A stretch of DNA of 64,000 nt from Spizellomyces punctatus DAOM BR117 (lineage: Eukaryota > Chytridiomycota > Chytridiomycetes > Spizellomycetales > Spizellomycetaceae): assembly GCF_000182565.1 (NCBI RefSeq), contig NW_015971539.1, forward strand, positions 245,667-309,666. Reading direction: 5' to 3'. Each line of letters opens with the position of its first letter. Within the stretch, counting starts at the first letter, position 1. This document shows, piece by piece, positions 34,036 to 46,914 of the stretch. The notes beneath the pieces are model-generated. The model was not told where the DNA came from and did no database searches. It was given only the letters and a program-made list of their open reading frames with translations. The translations under genes and the position numbers were made by a program.

Positions 34036-36637
34036 ATGGCCGGTCGCTATCAGCATAGCAAGACCACTATTGGCGTGGACCTTTTCCAAAAAGTTTCCGA
34101 AGCACGCGTGCTGATGGTCGGTGCGGGCGGGATTGGATGTGAACTTTTGAAGAACCTTGTCATGTCCGGCTTTAGCTACGTGGAAGTGGTATGTTCTGGC
34201 CAGTGTGATTTTGGAAGCAAGCAACAATATGGAAAATAGAATGCTGAGAACCCTCACCGTTCTCAAAGGTAGATCTAGATACAATTGACATGTCCAACTT
34301 GAACAGGCAGTTCTTGTTTCAGCGACATCATATCGGCAAAGCAAAGGCCTCCGTAAGTGTGCATGTCATTATTCTTTTCAATGTATCGAAGTCATTTTCC
34401 ATTCTACGAAACATCAGCTGAAGTGTCTCAATAACTTCAGGTCGCGCGAGAATCCGCCCTTCACTTCAACCCAGATGCGAAGATTGTGGCACACCATGCC
34501 AGTATCTACGAACCGCAGTTTGACATCTCTTGGTTCAAGTCATTTGATATAGTCTTAAATGCTCTCGATAATTTAGGTATCCTTGAATCAACCTCTATAC
34601 TGTAGTATAACCTCAGGAAACTAACTTTAATGGAATCTCAGCCGCACGTCGTCATGTGAACGGAATGTGCTTGGCAGCAGGTGTGCCTTTGATCGAATCT
34701 GGAACAGAAGGGTTCAGGGGTCAAGTAACACTCCACATGAAGGTAGGACTTTGTATGGAAATATACCTGCTTTTAGGATGCCAACCTTAGTTTTGATCTT
34801 AGCGTTTGACGCGCTGTTATGACTGCGATGCGAAACCGACGAAGAAGACCTATCCAGTATGTACCATTCGAAGCACGCCAAGTGCACCTATACACTGTAT
34901 TGTATGGGCGAAAAGCTACCTCTTCAAGTAAGCATGTTCGTAGTTAACGGTTAGTCGGGCGCTATTGTCTCAGGCTCGAATGGAGTCAGCTGTTTGGTAA
35001 CACAGAAGAGGAAGAGCCAACCATAAACCTCGAAGAGACATCTCAGAACGGTATATCTTCATATATGTGTACGCTTTTACATCCAAATTTCACACCTGTC
35101 TGCGTTCTAGCCGAGGAAATGGCCCATCTCCGCCATGAAAATGAGGCATTGAAACGTTTGAGGGATGCCATTGGGTCAGATGCATACGGAAAGCTGGTGT
35201 TTGAGAAGGTATCGCGCCCTTGGAGACATAAACGGACCTCCAAGAACTCAACGCCAACTCCCTTTAGGTATTCACAGATGATATCAAGGGTTTACTTCTA
35301 ATGGAGGAGCTGTGGAAGAACCGTCGACCGCCCACTCCACTAAATTTTGAAGAAATAGCGGGTAACCGAAAGAGCACAAAACCAATGAGAGACAGTGTGG
35401 AGTGGAATCAATGGGACCACAAAGTTTGGACTTTGGAAGAGAATGCCGAAGTATTTCTCGAGAGGTTTGTAGTTTCTTATTCTGCCTGTCATTATTCCTA
35501 GATTTTTGGTTGATTACATACCGCAGCGTGCCTGAGCTTGCCAAACGGCTCCTGGAACAGCGGAGGACCGATCCAAACTACAGTTTGAGTTTCGACAAGG
35601 ACGATGACGATGCCCTGAACTTCGTCACCGCGACCGCCAACTTGCGGGCATACATATATGGATTGGAGCAGAAAAGCAGATTTGCGGTGAAAGGTGGTAT
35701 TCGTATTCTATTTGGCAACTTTAATGACTCGTTCTAGGAAACGTTCCAACTCTAACGTTTCCCTAAAAGAAATGGCAGGAAACATCATTCCAGCCGTTGC
35801 AACAACAAATGCAATCATTGCCGGACTCATTGTTCTTACGGCGATGAAAGTGCTTGGAGGAAATTGGTCTGACTGCAAAAACGTACGAACCATAGATCCA
35901 TTCCTCTCCTGTATTCGCATATTGAATTCCTTGTACCAGACATGGGTTGCCAGCACTATCAACCCTGAACGACTGGATAAACCCAACTCAAACTGTGCTG
36001 TATGCACAACAGGCTCCTTTATCCTGACAATCAACACGCGCACGGCGACATTACGGGACTTAGTGGAGCGCGTCATTCAGCAACATCCCGAGGGCGAGGA
36101 CGAAAGTCAAGGATTGGGTATATCCGGAGAAATAACAGTTCAGGAAGGGGATAGGTCGGTATCTACGTGATGCCACAAAATACTTGCTGATCTCTCATCA
36201 TTGATTGTGAGATAGGTTGCTATATGATCCGGATTTCGAAGACAATATGGATGTGACATTGAAAGATTTGGGAATTTTGCATGCATCCCGAGTGATGATA
36301 ACAAACGATGACGATGACGAAGAGACCAAAAACGTCACTGTGGTCTTACATATTGTCCATAGGTGCGATCACAGAGTGGGATTCTGGTACTGCCTGACTA
36401 CTGAAAGGTTCTTTATTTTACAGTGACAGTCTTGGTGAATCGGAAACTCTCTTTATACTTGATGGGGATAGAGATATTCCTCCTCGTCCTCGGAAGCCTG
36501 AGCCTGAAACTAACGAGACCAAACGCTCTGCAAACGACCTGACGGAGATAAACGGCGAATCCAGCTTGACCAAAAGAAGGAAAATGGACCCAGAAGTTAC
36601 GGCGGTTGATGACGATGTGGTCGTTGTTGGCGATTGA
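34036..36637 (+). CDS. UBA2: SUMO-activating enzyme subunit UBA2
   Basis: The protein begins [20 protein letters not shown] and has the E1 nucleotide motif [20 protein letters not shown]. After an intron comes [20 protein letters not shown], then [12 protein letters not shown] and [10 protein letters not shown]. The catalytic cysteine is in [19 protein letters not shown]. The crossover region and helical Cys domain follow, then [26 protein letters not shown]-type [15 protein letters not shown] and the ubiquitin-fold domain ([16 protein letters not shown]). A C-terminal NLS-like KRRKMD and a SUMO-interacting patch (DDDVVVVGD) end the protein at 36637. With AOS1 it forms an adenylate and then a thioester with SUMO in the nucleus. 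About eight introns are present. Confidence 0.95.
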
Positions 36638-36793
36638 AGTTAACTAAGGTAATGAAGGAGGGTGACCTCGAAGCTGTGATTATATAGACAGCAATGTAGG
36701 GGGCAATATAGGCAAGTTGCTTATCAGCTTAGTGGGATGTCCACTCCGCGTGGTATAATATAATTGTATATATACGAAGTTTCACAATGTATC

Positions 36794-39226
36794 TCAAGCG
36801 CTGCCTACTATCGGAATTGTGGAAGGGCTGGTTATGCCATTCACGGATGAAGCGTTTGGTGCTGATGACGGTAGCGGCGGTTGAGATACTGGTCCCGACC
36901 CGTTCACAGGCTTACTGTCTGCGTTAGCTGCGGTGAGATCGACAATAGTTGCTTCATTACTCGCCCTCCCTTCTAATTTCTGAGTGCCCACATTGGCACT
37001 GCTCTGCTTCTGCTCGAGTGCACGTCGTTTAATATTGTCTAAATGTCTTTGTTTATGCAGCAACGTTAAGCGAGATAGGTGCGCATTATTGACGACCGGA
37101 CGACGGTTTGGTCGAACTTCATTTGCAAATCCGGGTATTCTGAGATTCCAATTACGCTCTGCCAAGGAGCACATTCAATTAGAACGTTAAGATTCCCACG
37201 ATGTGCTAGCTGGTCGCAGCATACCGAGTTCTAGCTGCAAATCCTTGATGCCAAGCGCAGTGGCGCCCCGGTGTTTGGCGGCTTTACATGCCCTCTTGGT
37301 GACTTCCAAAATAAAATCATCGGCAAGATGCAGGAGAAACTGAAGTTCTGATCAATCCAAGAGGAACGGAGCCACAACTTGAAATCGACAAGTCAGAACA
37401 AGTGCACCCACCTCCTCAGTTTCAGGTTCCAGCCTTTCACTGGGATCAATCTGCTCGACAAGCTCGCTCAGTTTTCTCTTCCCAAGCACCGAATCCAGTG
37501 TCAACATGGGACTACTGGTCCCTACGTCCGGGTTTTCTTGAGGTAGCTCTTCCCCGATGGGAGGTGGTGTTGCCTTACGAGGGATAAAAGCGGATCCGGT
37601 TCCTGTGAAAGGAAGATACACCGAGAATGGGACGATCTTAGAATTGGTCACCCTTAGATGAAAGAACCATTTAATCCGTGGCTGCAATACAACCTGGCGC
37701 CGGTGCTACAAATATTGGTGGTGCTGGTGCTGGATGCATCATGGGATCAGCTTCAAGTGGTGTATTATGTCCAAGTAAATCGCTCTATGAAAATTCTGCC
37801 TACCTTGCTGTTGAGGACTCATTGCCGCTGGACCCCCTACCGTAGGGGATTTTCCTACTAATTGCGCGTTCGCTGGCTGAACTTGTGAGGACGCAATGCT
37901 AATTGCGGGTTGACCTGCCTGTGCCGAAACTAGTGGGGCTGTCGAGACCTGAACCGCCAGGGGCCGTTGGACAGCTGTCGGCCGTTGTGCTTGTTGTTGC
38001 TGTTGCTGTTGTTGCAATTGTGGATGTGTGGGTGCATGGGGTTGGGGTATTGGCTGCATGGGTCGCTGTTGAGAGACTGGTTGTGCTTGTGGTGGCTGTG
38101 GTCGTAGGGCTGATATGTTTTGGGCTACTGCTGACCCAGGAAGTGGCTGTTGAGGACGTGGCCCGCTCGCTTGAGCCCTTAGAAGCTGCTGCCGCTGGAG
38201 CTCCTGCCGGCGCGTCATTGCCCCATACCAGTTTCTCATAGGCGCCGTCATGTGCTGCCAGACGGCCTGTGCTTGTTGCTGTGCCTGTCTGCATTGTTCG
38301 GTGAGTCTTCGTTTCTCGTCTTCCGTCGTGGCTTGATCCGCGGCCTGTTTCAAGTCGACAGATGCTTTTCTGAATTGATGGAACCTTGATATAATTTGTT
38401 TTTCCTGTGCTGATATATTTGGCATCTGATTTGGTATAATATTTGCTCCGCCTGTAGTCGGTGTTGCAGCGGTGGGTGCACTGTTTGGCCGAGGAGCACC
38501 AGGCATCGCACCTGCAGCTACCCCAGCGGCACTTAAGGCAGGCAGAGGAACAGAACCGGTCCCTTGAATATTTTGAGGGCGCTGTATTTGCTGTTGAGGT
38601 CTCTGCTGCATTTGTGGGTTCATCGCGTTCGTGGCTTGCGCTGGTGGATGTTGGATTGGGGGGCTCGGAAGCGCCGCCTGCTGCTGAAGGAGATGGTTAC
38701 GGATAGCAAATTGTCGCAGCTGCTGTAGCTGTTGCTGTTGTTGTGTAAGGAGCTGTTGTTGTTGTTGTTGTGGCAAGCTTGCGGCAGGTACCGTTCGAGG
38801 TGAAAACTGTCCTGGAATTGTCATTCCAGGAAGAGCATTTTGTGGGAAGCCCTGTAAAGCCATTTGGCCAGCAGCAAACCCTAGCTGCCCGACAACCCCA
38901 CCGGGTAAGGACCCCATCATACCAGCTTGCTGTTGTATTACAGCACCACGACCTCGGCCTCTTCCTCGTCCCCGGTTTGCGACATTCTGAATAAATCCAG
39001 GTCGACCTACTAACGTTGCTGACGCATTCAGTTGCGGAGACGCAGTTCCTTGAGGTATTAGCGGCGTGGCCTGCGACATGAGCGGCGGGTTTGGAGACAT
39101 GATAGGGTTGACAGGTAAGAGTTGAGGTGAAGCTCTGGCGCCTATTTGCTGCTGCTGTTGCAAGAGGTTTTGTTGCTGTGCTCCAACCACCGACGCAGTC
39201 GGCATCGTATAAAGGGAATCAGACAT
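36794..39226 (-). CDS. TAF12: TFIID/SAGA subunit TAF12, glutamine-rich
   Basis: The C-terminal histone fold is spread over exons at about 37160-37430 (VLGKRKLSELVEQIDPSERL nearby, then LQFLLHLADDFILEVTKRAC, KAAKHRGATALGIKDLQLEL, ERNWNLRIPGFANEVRPNRR). This is the TAF12 signature that pairs with TAF4 in TFIID and with Ada1 in SAGA. The long N-terminal part (39226-37800) is low-complexity, with many Gln runs and Pro/Ala stretches. It includes an RG-rich stretch (RGRGRGRGAVI) and one helical block (EKQIISRFHQFRKASVDLKQ, then a Gln-rich helix ending WQHMTAPMRN). The start is the ATG at 39226 (MSDSLYTMPTASVVG); further upstream sequence stays open without a better ATG. The gene is convergent with UBA2. 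Confidence 0.92.
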
Positions 39227-39506
39227 TGGCTGCGGTGACGCTCTGCAGCATGTGTGGATGCAAAGGCGTACGCACAATCCGTTGCAAAAGAGCTGGGATC
39301 TCAGCTGTTGAGCTCTGCGCATCCCGACACGTGACCTGGTACAATTATCGTAAGCCCAAGTCCGCCAGTGTGATATTGGTTGAAGTTGAAAAGCACTATG
39401 TACAGAATGCATGAGTTACATCATGCCATGCTAGAGGATGAGTACACCATAATGTTTTTGTTGCCGGGATCCACCTGATGTGTAGAGAGATATGTAAGGT
39501 AGGAAT

Positions 39507-42458
39507 TTAAGCGTGATTCCTGCGGACCCGACGAACCTGTGCAAGTTGCAACCGCTTTTTAACAAGGAAGAATCCTCCAGCTCCAACAATAGCGCTGCCA
39601 ATTACACATCCAGTAGCAATAAATGTTGGACGGATCCACGTAGGCAGTCCGTCGGTCTTGACATCATTTCCTCCCGTTGATGAAGGGGTAGAAACTGTTT
39701 CCATGTGTTGCGTCCCATCTTACATGCCCATAGCAATTAGCTGTAAAGTTTAGTTACATATTATATTGCTGTCAATCGTACCTGGCTCTACCCAGTCCGC
39801 CCAATTAAGCTTCGTCAAATTCGCAGCAGCCGACGAGTTCCTTGAGAGGCACTGACCCTCGAACGCATGGTCCCCGCATACGCCGCAGCCGACGTCGTCA
39901 GCAGGCCCGCATTTACGGTGCTGAAGAGAGCAAGGTGTTCCAGGCCGCTTGGGGGTGACTGTGGCTGGACACTCTTCACTTGCAGAATCGCAAAAGTACC
40001 CTTTGAGGCATGTGCCGCTATCTTCCGCTTTCCGGCATAGATGTGTTGAGTTTCTCAGAATTCCGTATGCATTGCAACAGGGCTTTCTCCTGGGTTGGCT
40101 TCTACTATTAATGTGAGCTGATACCTGCTATCAACTGAACTGAGATATCACCTGTCACAAACATTCGGGCGATCGTCTCGCCGGCACATGCCGCCCAAAC
40201 ACACCATTGTCTGATCATGAAAACTGCCACAAAGCGTTCCATCCGTCTTATTTCGAATCCTGCCGGATCCGTCTCGAAACATCAGACATCGATCAGGGTT
40301 TTCAGGATCCTGGCAGCCGACAATTAGATGTCGTGGCCAAGCATCTACTCACAGCAGTTACGAACCAGACATGCTAGCGTGCAACTGTATTGCGTAGGTA
40401 ACATATACGGACAGTCTTCGTAAGCTCCAGATGGTGGCGCTTTCGGTAAATTCGGCGCCGCTTTACATTGGTCCTCAGCTGAAGCTCTTGCCTTAAGATT
40501 GGGACGTCCCAACTAACTTTCAATTATGAGGATACCTTCAATAACTGCAGTATACCATAGGTCCGGGGTGGCATTTTCTTCCAACCCCTAGTTTTGAGGA
40601 TTCGTTACAAAGTTGGATTGAATCCTGATAAGAAAGAATGGGCCTACCGTCAGCGCATTTCTTGCGACGAAGCAACTTGCGATCTGGTTGAGTGCTCTGT
40701 TGATCGAATATTGAGAGCAGCTAGAGAACTTTCGAGAATTGCTTGAAGTAGAAGCTGATGGATACATTATATAGGGCTTGACGAGTTTGAGTTCAGACAG
40801 TAGGGTCCGTGCGAGAAAGCGCGTAAGTGTGTACCTGAGGTGGCAGGCATTCTGGGGGATTACCAGGAGGATCTTCATGCTGACCATCTTGCAGATTCGC
40901 AATGTTTAGTGCTTTGCCTACTCTCAGACACAAGCCTTCATGTTGTTTACCATGAAATCTGCGTGCAACGGAATGAACAATCTGGCTTAAGCTGAACATA
41001 ACACACATTTCCTACTTACGATCCCATCCCGTGGCCCAGCTCATGAGCCAAAGTTACAACCGCCGTCGACTAAAGTCAATAGACAAAGTAGATGACTGAG
41101 TAACTTTGCTTATAGCAGCGGTAAAATCATACATACTCTAGCCACAAGCATGCTTCCATATATCGGGGTGGAAATGCCGGTGTTATAGCCACCACCTGAA
41201 CATATTCCCCCCGCATATCCTTTCCTTCCGACCTGTGTGGATCCTTAGTGCATGCTACGTTGAATCGCTTTGCCGCATGACTCACATAAGCTAACCCAAG
41301 AGTCGGATTGAAATCTTGGAAGGTCATGAGATGGACCAAGCACGCACCGTTGAACGACGGAAGCCGCTTGTTGAGTACAGCTACCTGCAGTTGTGAAAGA
41401 AGGTCTGATGCTGATGTCGCGGGTTTTCCAAAGCCGCTGGGATCATCGACATTGCGCACCACATACAGATAACTGTGACATGCCGGTAAGTACGCCAGCT
41501 CAATATCGCCAGGACCTTGCTCTAACCTGATGGGAGTACCAACGTTGAACTCCTCCAGATAAATGCTGTCCACATCGTTAAAGAGTGACAGTATAGTCCT
41601 CTCAGAATCGTTGCCAAACATTTTACTGAAGGTGATGTCCGCGACGACAGCGACTGGGCAATCCCGACCATATCCCACGGTAGCGGGTTGAGCCATTTGG
41701 AAAATAGACATGCGAGGAATATTGGAGAGCATCAGAGGGCAAATAGTTTCTCCTGGCCGACATTCTACTTCTATCGCACTCTGATCAATCGCAATGTTGT
41801 TAACGGCGCGCTCTGCAAGTGACGGAAGTCCCGAGTGCCACAACTCCTCTGTTATGCCACCAGGAGCAGGGACTTCAAAACAAGTTGGCCGTTCTCGAAA
41901 CTTATCCAACAAATCATGATCCTCGTACATAATCATGCTCATTTGCGGAGCGCTTAGGTCCGTGCCTGAGCGAACCAATTCAATGTGTAATGTTTTCCGT
42001 TGTCCCTCGTCATCGTCATATGTGATTCTGCCTTCAAAGAGATCATTTCCCATTGCAGTTAACCGAACACTTGAATCCGGCTGTCCACTAACCCTTCCCT
42101 TGAGCACCGAGCTAGCGTCAAATGTGGACGAGAAGCTGGCGGGATTTGCGTAGTGCAACTTCCGGAGAAGGCCGACATTCACCTCAACATCAACTGTCAG
42201 CGACCGCCTTGGGGTCGTAAGCTTAAGTTCCCAAGAATCGGCCTCCCCTACAAGAGAGCGTTTGTGCCGTCCCACTGATTTCACCTCCTCATATCTTTTG
42301 AATAAAGTCTGCAAATCTGAATGTTGGTAGCTTCGGTCAATTCGGTTGTATGATGACATATATCGGTCCTGAATACCTTGGCCATAGCTACTGAGTGCTC
42401 GCGCATATGTTACAAGTAATACTAAGTATATCAGTGCTTCATATACAGGTACATACAT
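39507..42458 (-). CDS. ADAM-like M12B metalloprotease, single-pass membrane protein
   Basis: The long first exon (42458-41127) has a signal peptide (MYVPVYEALIYLVLLVTYAR), a furin-like site (RHKRS) and a prodomain. It continues into a catalytic domain (CPVAVVADITFSKMFG and on). The zinc site is formed across an intron: TLAHELGHGMGS joins FHGKQH, restoring HExxHxxGxxH with the third His in the next exon. The Met-turn is YIMYPSAST near 40760. Cys-rich exons follow at about 40500-39810 (CGSFHDQTMVCLGGMCRRDD, CGPADDVGCGVCGDH). A transmembrane helix (FIATGCVIGSAIVGAGGFFL) precedes a short basic tail ending at 39507. Compared with the other ADAM (30447-33715), the disintegrin-like part is shorter and less regular and the tail is only about 20 residues. 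It is divergent from DBP5. Confidence 0.88.
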
Positions 42459-42666
42459 TGCTTCCTCTAGCTCTGTTTTTTATGTGTATATCGCATGCCC
42501 ACGACCAGCTATCCAATGCGGAGATGCTTATATAAGCAATGGTTGGAATCGGAGACATCCAGCATTAGCGGTTGATCGGCCAACAAATTGGTCAGACAGC
42601 TTTCAGGATCGAGCAGCCCGAAACTTGGCCGCGTCTGATCTGCAACAGATCTTTCTACATACGATA

Positions 42667-44571
42667 ATGTCTGACCAAAAAACAACCCTCAATACTGGAA
42701 ATGGAGTGGCCGAGGCTGGTCCAACTGCGCCGACAACAGATGGAGGCTGGGGTAAAAGCGGGACAGCCTCATCGGATAGTACTCCGTTGACGTCCGGTGA
42801 TGTTGGAGGCTGGGGACCTGCACCAGCTGCATACAAGTCTACTGGATGGGGTGAAAACCCGAAGTTTGACATGGGAAAACCTAAACCCGACAGTCCCGCT
42901 ACTACCACGACATTCAGCGGCTGGGGCCAGAGTCCAACCGCATCGATTGGCAACGGCAACGATACCAAAGTGAAGTCTAACAGCTCACCCGCCTCAGCAC
43001 TTTCGCCAGACTCTAAGAGTACGTCGGCTTTCACCCTTGTATTAGCTGTTTGCACTTGGCCGAGCGGGCGCTCATTCTCAAATGTTTGTCGTCAACTTCA
43101 TTAGGCGAAGATGTTGAGGAAATTGTGGAACGGGTAGACAAGCTCTCGACTGATGATGTTGAAGATGATGTGGGGCCCATGAGGAGGCCTGGACTAGTGG
43201 AGTCCGATGAAGTTGTCGAAGTGAAACTGGCAGATCTTGAAGCCGATGTGAACAACACACTATATTCGGGAGTTTCTACATTTGAGGATCTTGGATTACA
43301 TCCAGATCTTCTAAAGGGACTCTACGCTATGGGATTTCAACGTCCTTCCAAAATTCAAGAGAAAGCGCTTCCTTTGCTATTAGCCAACCCCCCAAAGAAC
43401 ATGATAGGACAATCACAATCCGGCACTGGAAAAACCGCGGCATTTGTACTCACTATGCTTAGTCGTGTTAACTTCGCTTTGAATGCCCCTCAAGCGATCT
43501 GTCTGGCTCCGGCCCGTGAGTTAGCTCGACAGATCATGGATGCTGTAAAAGAAATGGGAAAATATACACCTGTCACGACAGCGTTTGCCATCAAAGAGTC
43601 AGTTTCACGCGGGGATAAAATCAATGCACACATCGTGGTTGGTACTACGGGCACAGTGAATGACCTAGTCAGGCGGAGAGCGTTAGATGTTACGAATGTG
43701 AGGATTTTCGTTCTCGATGAAGCAGACAATATGTTGGACCAGAGTGGACTTGGCGATCAAAGTATTCGCGTGAAGAAGTGAGTATGGATCAGATATGAGA
43801 AAGTCAAGCAGAAATCTGATTCCTACATTTATCACAGTCAAATGCCTCGTAACTGTCAAATCGTATTGTTCTCCGCAACATTCCCAGAGAACGTTCGGAA
43901 TTTCGCGGTAAAATTTGCCAAGAACGCTAATATGATCTCACTGCGACAAGAGGAATTGTCTGTAGAAGGAATTAAGCAATTCTACATGGATTGCCGTAAT
44001 GAGGAGCACAAGGTGGAGGTTCTGTGTGCTCTCTACGGGTTACTCACTATTGGCCAGAGTATTATTTTCGTGCGGGTGAGTCGCTGTTTTCATAAGGCCT
44101 CATCGGCATTGAATTGAACACCTCTCTTTATGTGTGAACCAGCGAAGGGAAGTCGCTGAAAAGCTGGGTAAAGCACTGAGCTCGCAAGGGCATGTATGCC
44201 TGGTCCTACACGGTGGTTTCGGACCTGAAGAGCGTGATAAGGCAATAGACGACTTCCGTGACGGGCGCTGCAAGGTCCTGATCAGCACCAATGTGATAGC
44301 GCGGGGTATCGATATTTTGCAAGTCAATCTGGTAGTAAATTACGATATGCCATTGGACGCAAATCGCCGCCCAGATCCCGAGACCTACCTTCATCGTATC
44401 GGCCGTACTGGACGATTTGGACGCAAGGGTGTGAGCATTAACTTTGTGCATAATGAAGAGAGCTACAGGGAGATGAAAGCAATTGAGGCGCACTTCGGGC
44501 GAGAGATTGTACGTGTACCAACGGAAAATTACATGGAAGTGGAAAAGATCTTGAAGAAAGCAGTCAAATGA
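42667..44571 (+). CDS. DBP5: DEAD-box RNA helicase DBP5/DDX19
   Basis: Exon 1 is 42667-43018 and exon 2 starts at 43105. The helicase core has all motifs: Q motif [15 protein letters not shown], motif [14 protein letters not shown], Ia [50 protein letters not shown] and [12 protein letters not shown]. The pattern [10 protein letters not shown] with [15 protein letters not shown] is specific to Dbp5/DDX19. That enzyme remodels mRNPs at the cytoplasmic face of the nuclear pore with Gle1 and inositol hexakisphosphate, and acts in translation termination. The N-terminal tail carries four Gly-Trp-Gly units at residues 27-29, 48-50, 60-62 and 85-87. Its last exon ends KKAVK at 44571. Three introns are placed. 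Confidence 0.95.
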
Positions 44572-44668
44572 ACTGGCCGATGTTTGAGCTACTGCGGGAT
44601 GATGTATTTGCCATGTGTGGGGATGTTGTTAATGCTTCATAGTCGTTGTCTGTACAAAAATTGATATA

Positions 44669-46914
44669 ATGACTGGCGTCAATGAAGGGCGAGTCTCATG
44701 CATTGCTGTCATCTGTGATGAGGTCCTGCTCCCATGCGCAGATCACCGGCGGTCCTTACTCTACTACACAAGACGCCGTCATATACAGTATGTAACCTGT
44801 GAACAATGCTCAACCATGAAAGCCAAGAGTCGATACAGTATGACCAGAACCTGGAACAGATCAGAATCAGCCTTACACCACAAGCAGCAACTCATGGACC
44901 CCAACGCGAACGACTCCTCCGATGATGGAGGAGATTTTCCAGCCGCGGAGGATGCGTTGCTAGAGCTTTTTGATACGAGTAGTCCCAGGGACCGATGCGC
45001 GGGACCGTCATCCGATGAAGTTTCAAGTGTGGTTAAAAAGGAGTCCAAGATCTCTATGGCACATGCTCTGGAAAGTCGAGAAGGTTGCAATACATCTATC
45101 TTTCCCAGTCCTGGGCGGCACTTGAAGGTTGTGGCCGGGGTTGCCACTGGAACAGGTACCTGCAAACTTTCAAAAAGCCCTTCTCTATCAACCGCCAGGC
45201 GCACTCGGCAGACTACAGAATGCGAACGGTCTTCTCCGAGCATAACGGAGGGCGAACAATATTTTCGTCGCAAGGGTACCCTTGAGTCGACTAGCTCCGC
45301 TTCTGCACATGTGAGAGCCAAAGAGCGTGGATATTTAGAAAGGGCACCGTGTAGTGGGAATACGACTGGCAACAACTCTGAGGCCAGTTTGGGGTCTTCT
45401 CTTGTGCATAACTATGAAATCTCAGTCCCGAGAACAGGGAGAGTATCTGAATTTTATGAACCGATACCGCACGTAATGAGCAACCAGAGTGCTCCTGCTT
45501 GCACCACCGTGGGGAGCGTGCAGGAAGGAGGGCTCCAACATCGAAACACTTCACTATCATTGGATATGTCACGGGTAAACAGGGTTTACCGGGGAAGTTC
45601 GAGAACTAGAGTACATCGAAGAGAATCGCCAGTGAAGAACATATCCTCTGCATCGGATGCGCAGGGTTCTGAGATCGCAGCTGCTATTGAGAAGGTGGCA
45701 AATATCCGATCGAATCCACCATGGAAGATCAGCTACACAGCGAAAATCGCAGGTCGCGTCAAAACGATCGAGACGTCAGCGTCAACTGGTAAAGCGGGGA
45801 AATCAGTACAGAATCAAACAGGTTGCTTTCTGAAACTTTTCGAAGCGCGCATAAGGCTTCCGTCTCCAATCAAAGAGAGACGAAGAGCATCTGGTGACTG
45901 GGATATCGAAGATTCTGGAGATGAAAGAAAGGAAGAGGAGGGACTAAGATGTCCGCAGTGTCTGCGAGTGTTGAGCCTGCCGTTGTCGCTTTCTGTGGGT
46001 CGTCAGTTTTATAAGCTACGCGAAAGTGAGGTTGTGAGAGACGATGAAATTGTTATCCGAGATCCAATCGCGTTGTATGAATTCTGTCGTACGCATACTG
46101 CGGAAGATGATATAATACCGGCTGGTTTAGCCATGGGATATCCTCGAGAGATAGACTTCAAAAATACGCGGCGCCGTGTACGGCAGATGTTTGCCGATCT
46201 ACTAAGGATTATTGAAGGAAGGGAAGAATCCTACTATAGGCAATTGGCATTAGCCCTGTACAAAGAGTTGGGGACGCGGAAAGCTCAAGGTGACTAAGCG
46301 AGCAGGATGTGGACGTGCTCTTGTAGTGTCGCTGAGTGGCTGATGTTCCAGGTGTAAGATATAAGATGAATACAATGAAGGGAATATCGTGTGGGTATTA
46401 TGGGAAGGTAAGCTTTTCCTACCGAGAATGAAATATGACTTGTTTACGAACATTTCCGTGCATTCTGTAGACTGGAGCTAGGGTCATCATGAAAACTATC
46501 TATGATATGTTTGTAGGCACCGCTGGAAAAACGCCCTATCTGACTGCAAGGATGACCGCACCGCAACCCATCATCGAATATATTCAAGACGTCCTTGTCC
46601 CAGAAGCAGCGATTCGGCTCATTATGGACGATTGCACCATTCATGATAAGCGCCAAGCTCGGGACATCCTGACGGCCAGCTCGGACTTCGGATCCGTCAT
46701 GTTCCCAGATAGTGACGATGAGCACAGTGATGCAGATGAGGAGCCCGACTTGCTGCATTCACCCAGAGTGGCGTCTGGTATTACAAATTCAGATACCCTA
46801 TTCGTTTCGTCTCCGGAGATGACGGAGGAAGAAAGGCTGACACCGGATGGCACGTCGCAGGATCTTACGGGCGAATGGTCGACAGATTATGATTCAATCA
46901 TATGGGTTGTTTGA
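44669..46914 (+). CDS. RTC4-domain protein
   Basis: The N-terminal two-thirds is Ser/Thr/Arg-rich and disordered. The C-terminal part matches the RTC4-like domain: CPQCLRVLSLPLSLSVGRQF, EFCRTHTAEDDIIPAGLAMG, YPREIDFKNTRRRVRQMFAD. After an intron beginning near 46290 it continues in the next exon as PQPIIEYIQDVLVPEAAIRL, IMDDCTI and RQARDILTASSDFGSVMF. An acidic tail ends at 46914. In yeast Rtc4 is linked to telomere capping; the molecular role is unknown. The CPQC pair and CRTH suggest a small metal-binding turn. The start is uncertain: the ATG at 44669 is the first in frame. ATGs at 44816 (MKAKSRYSMTR) and 44894 (MDPNANDSS) would drop an unlikely-looking N-terminal segment. Confidence 0.8.

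Noticed and set aside
38700..39200. CAG/CAA repeats as a separate repeat element
   Set aside because: They are the coding Gln runs of TAF12, in frame over a long stretch.
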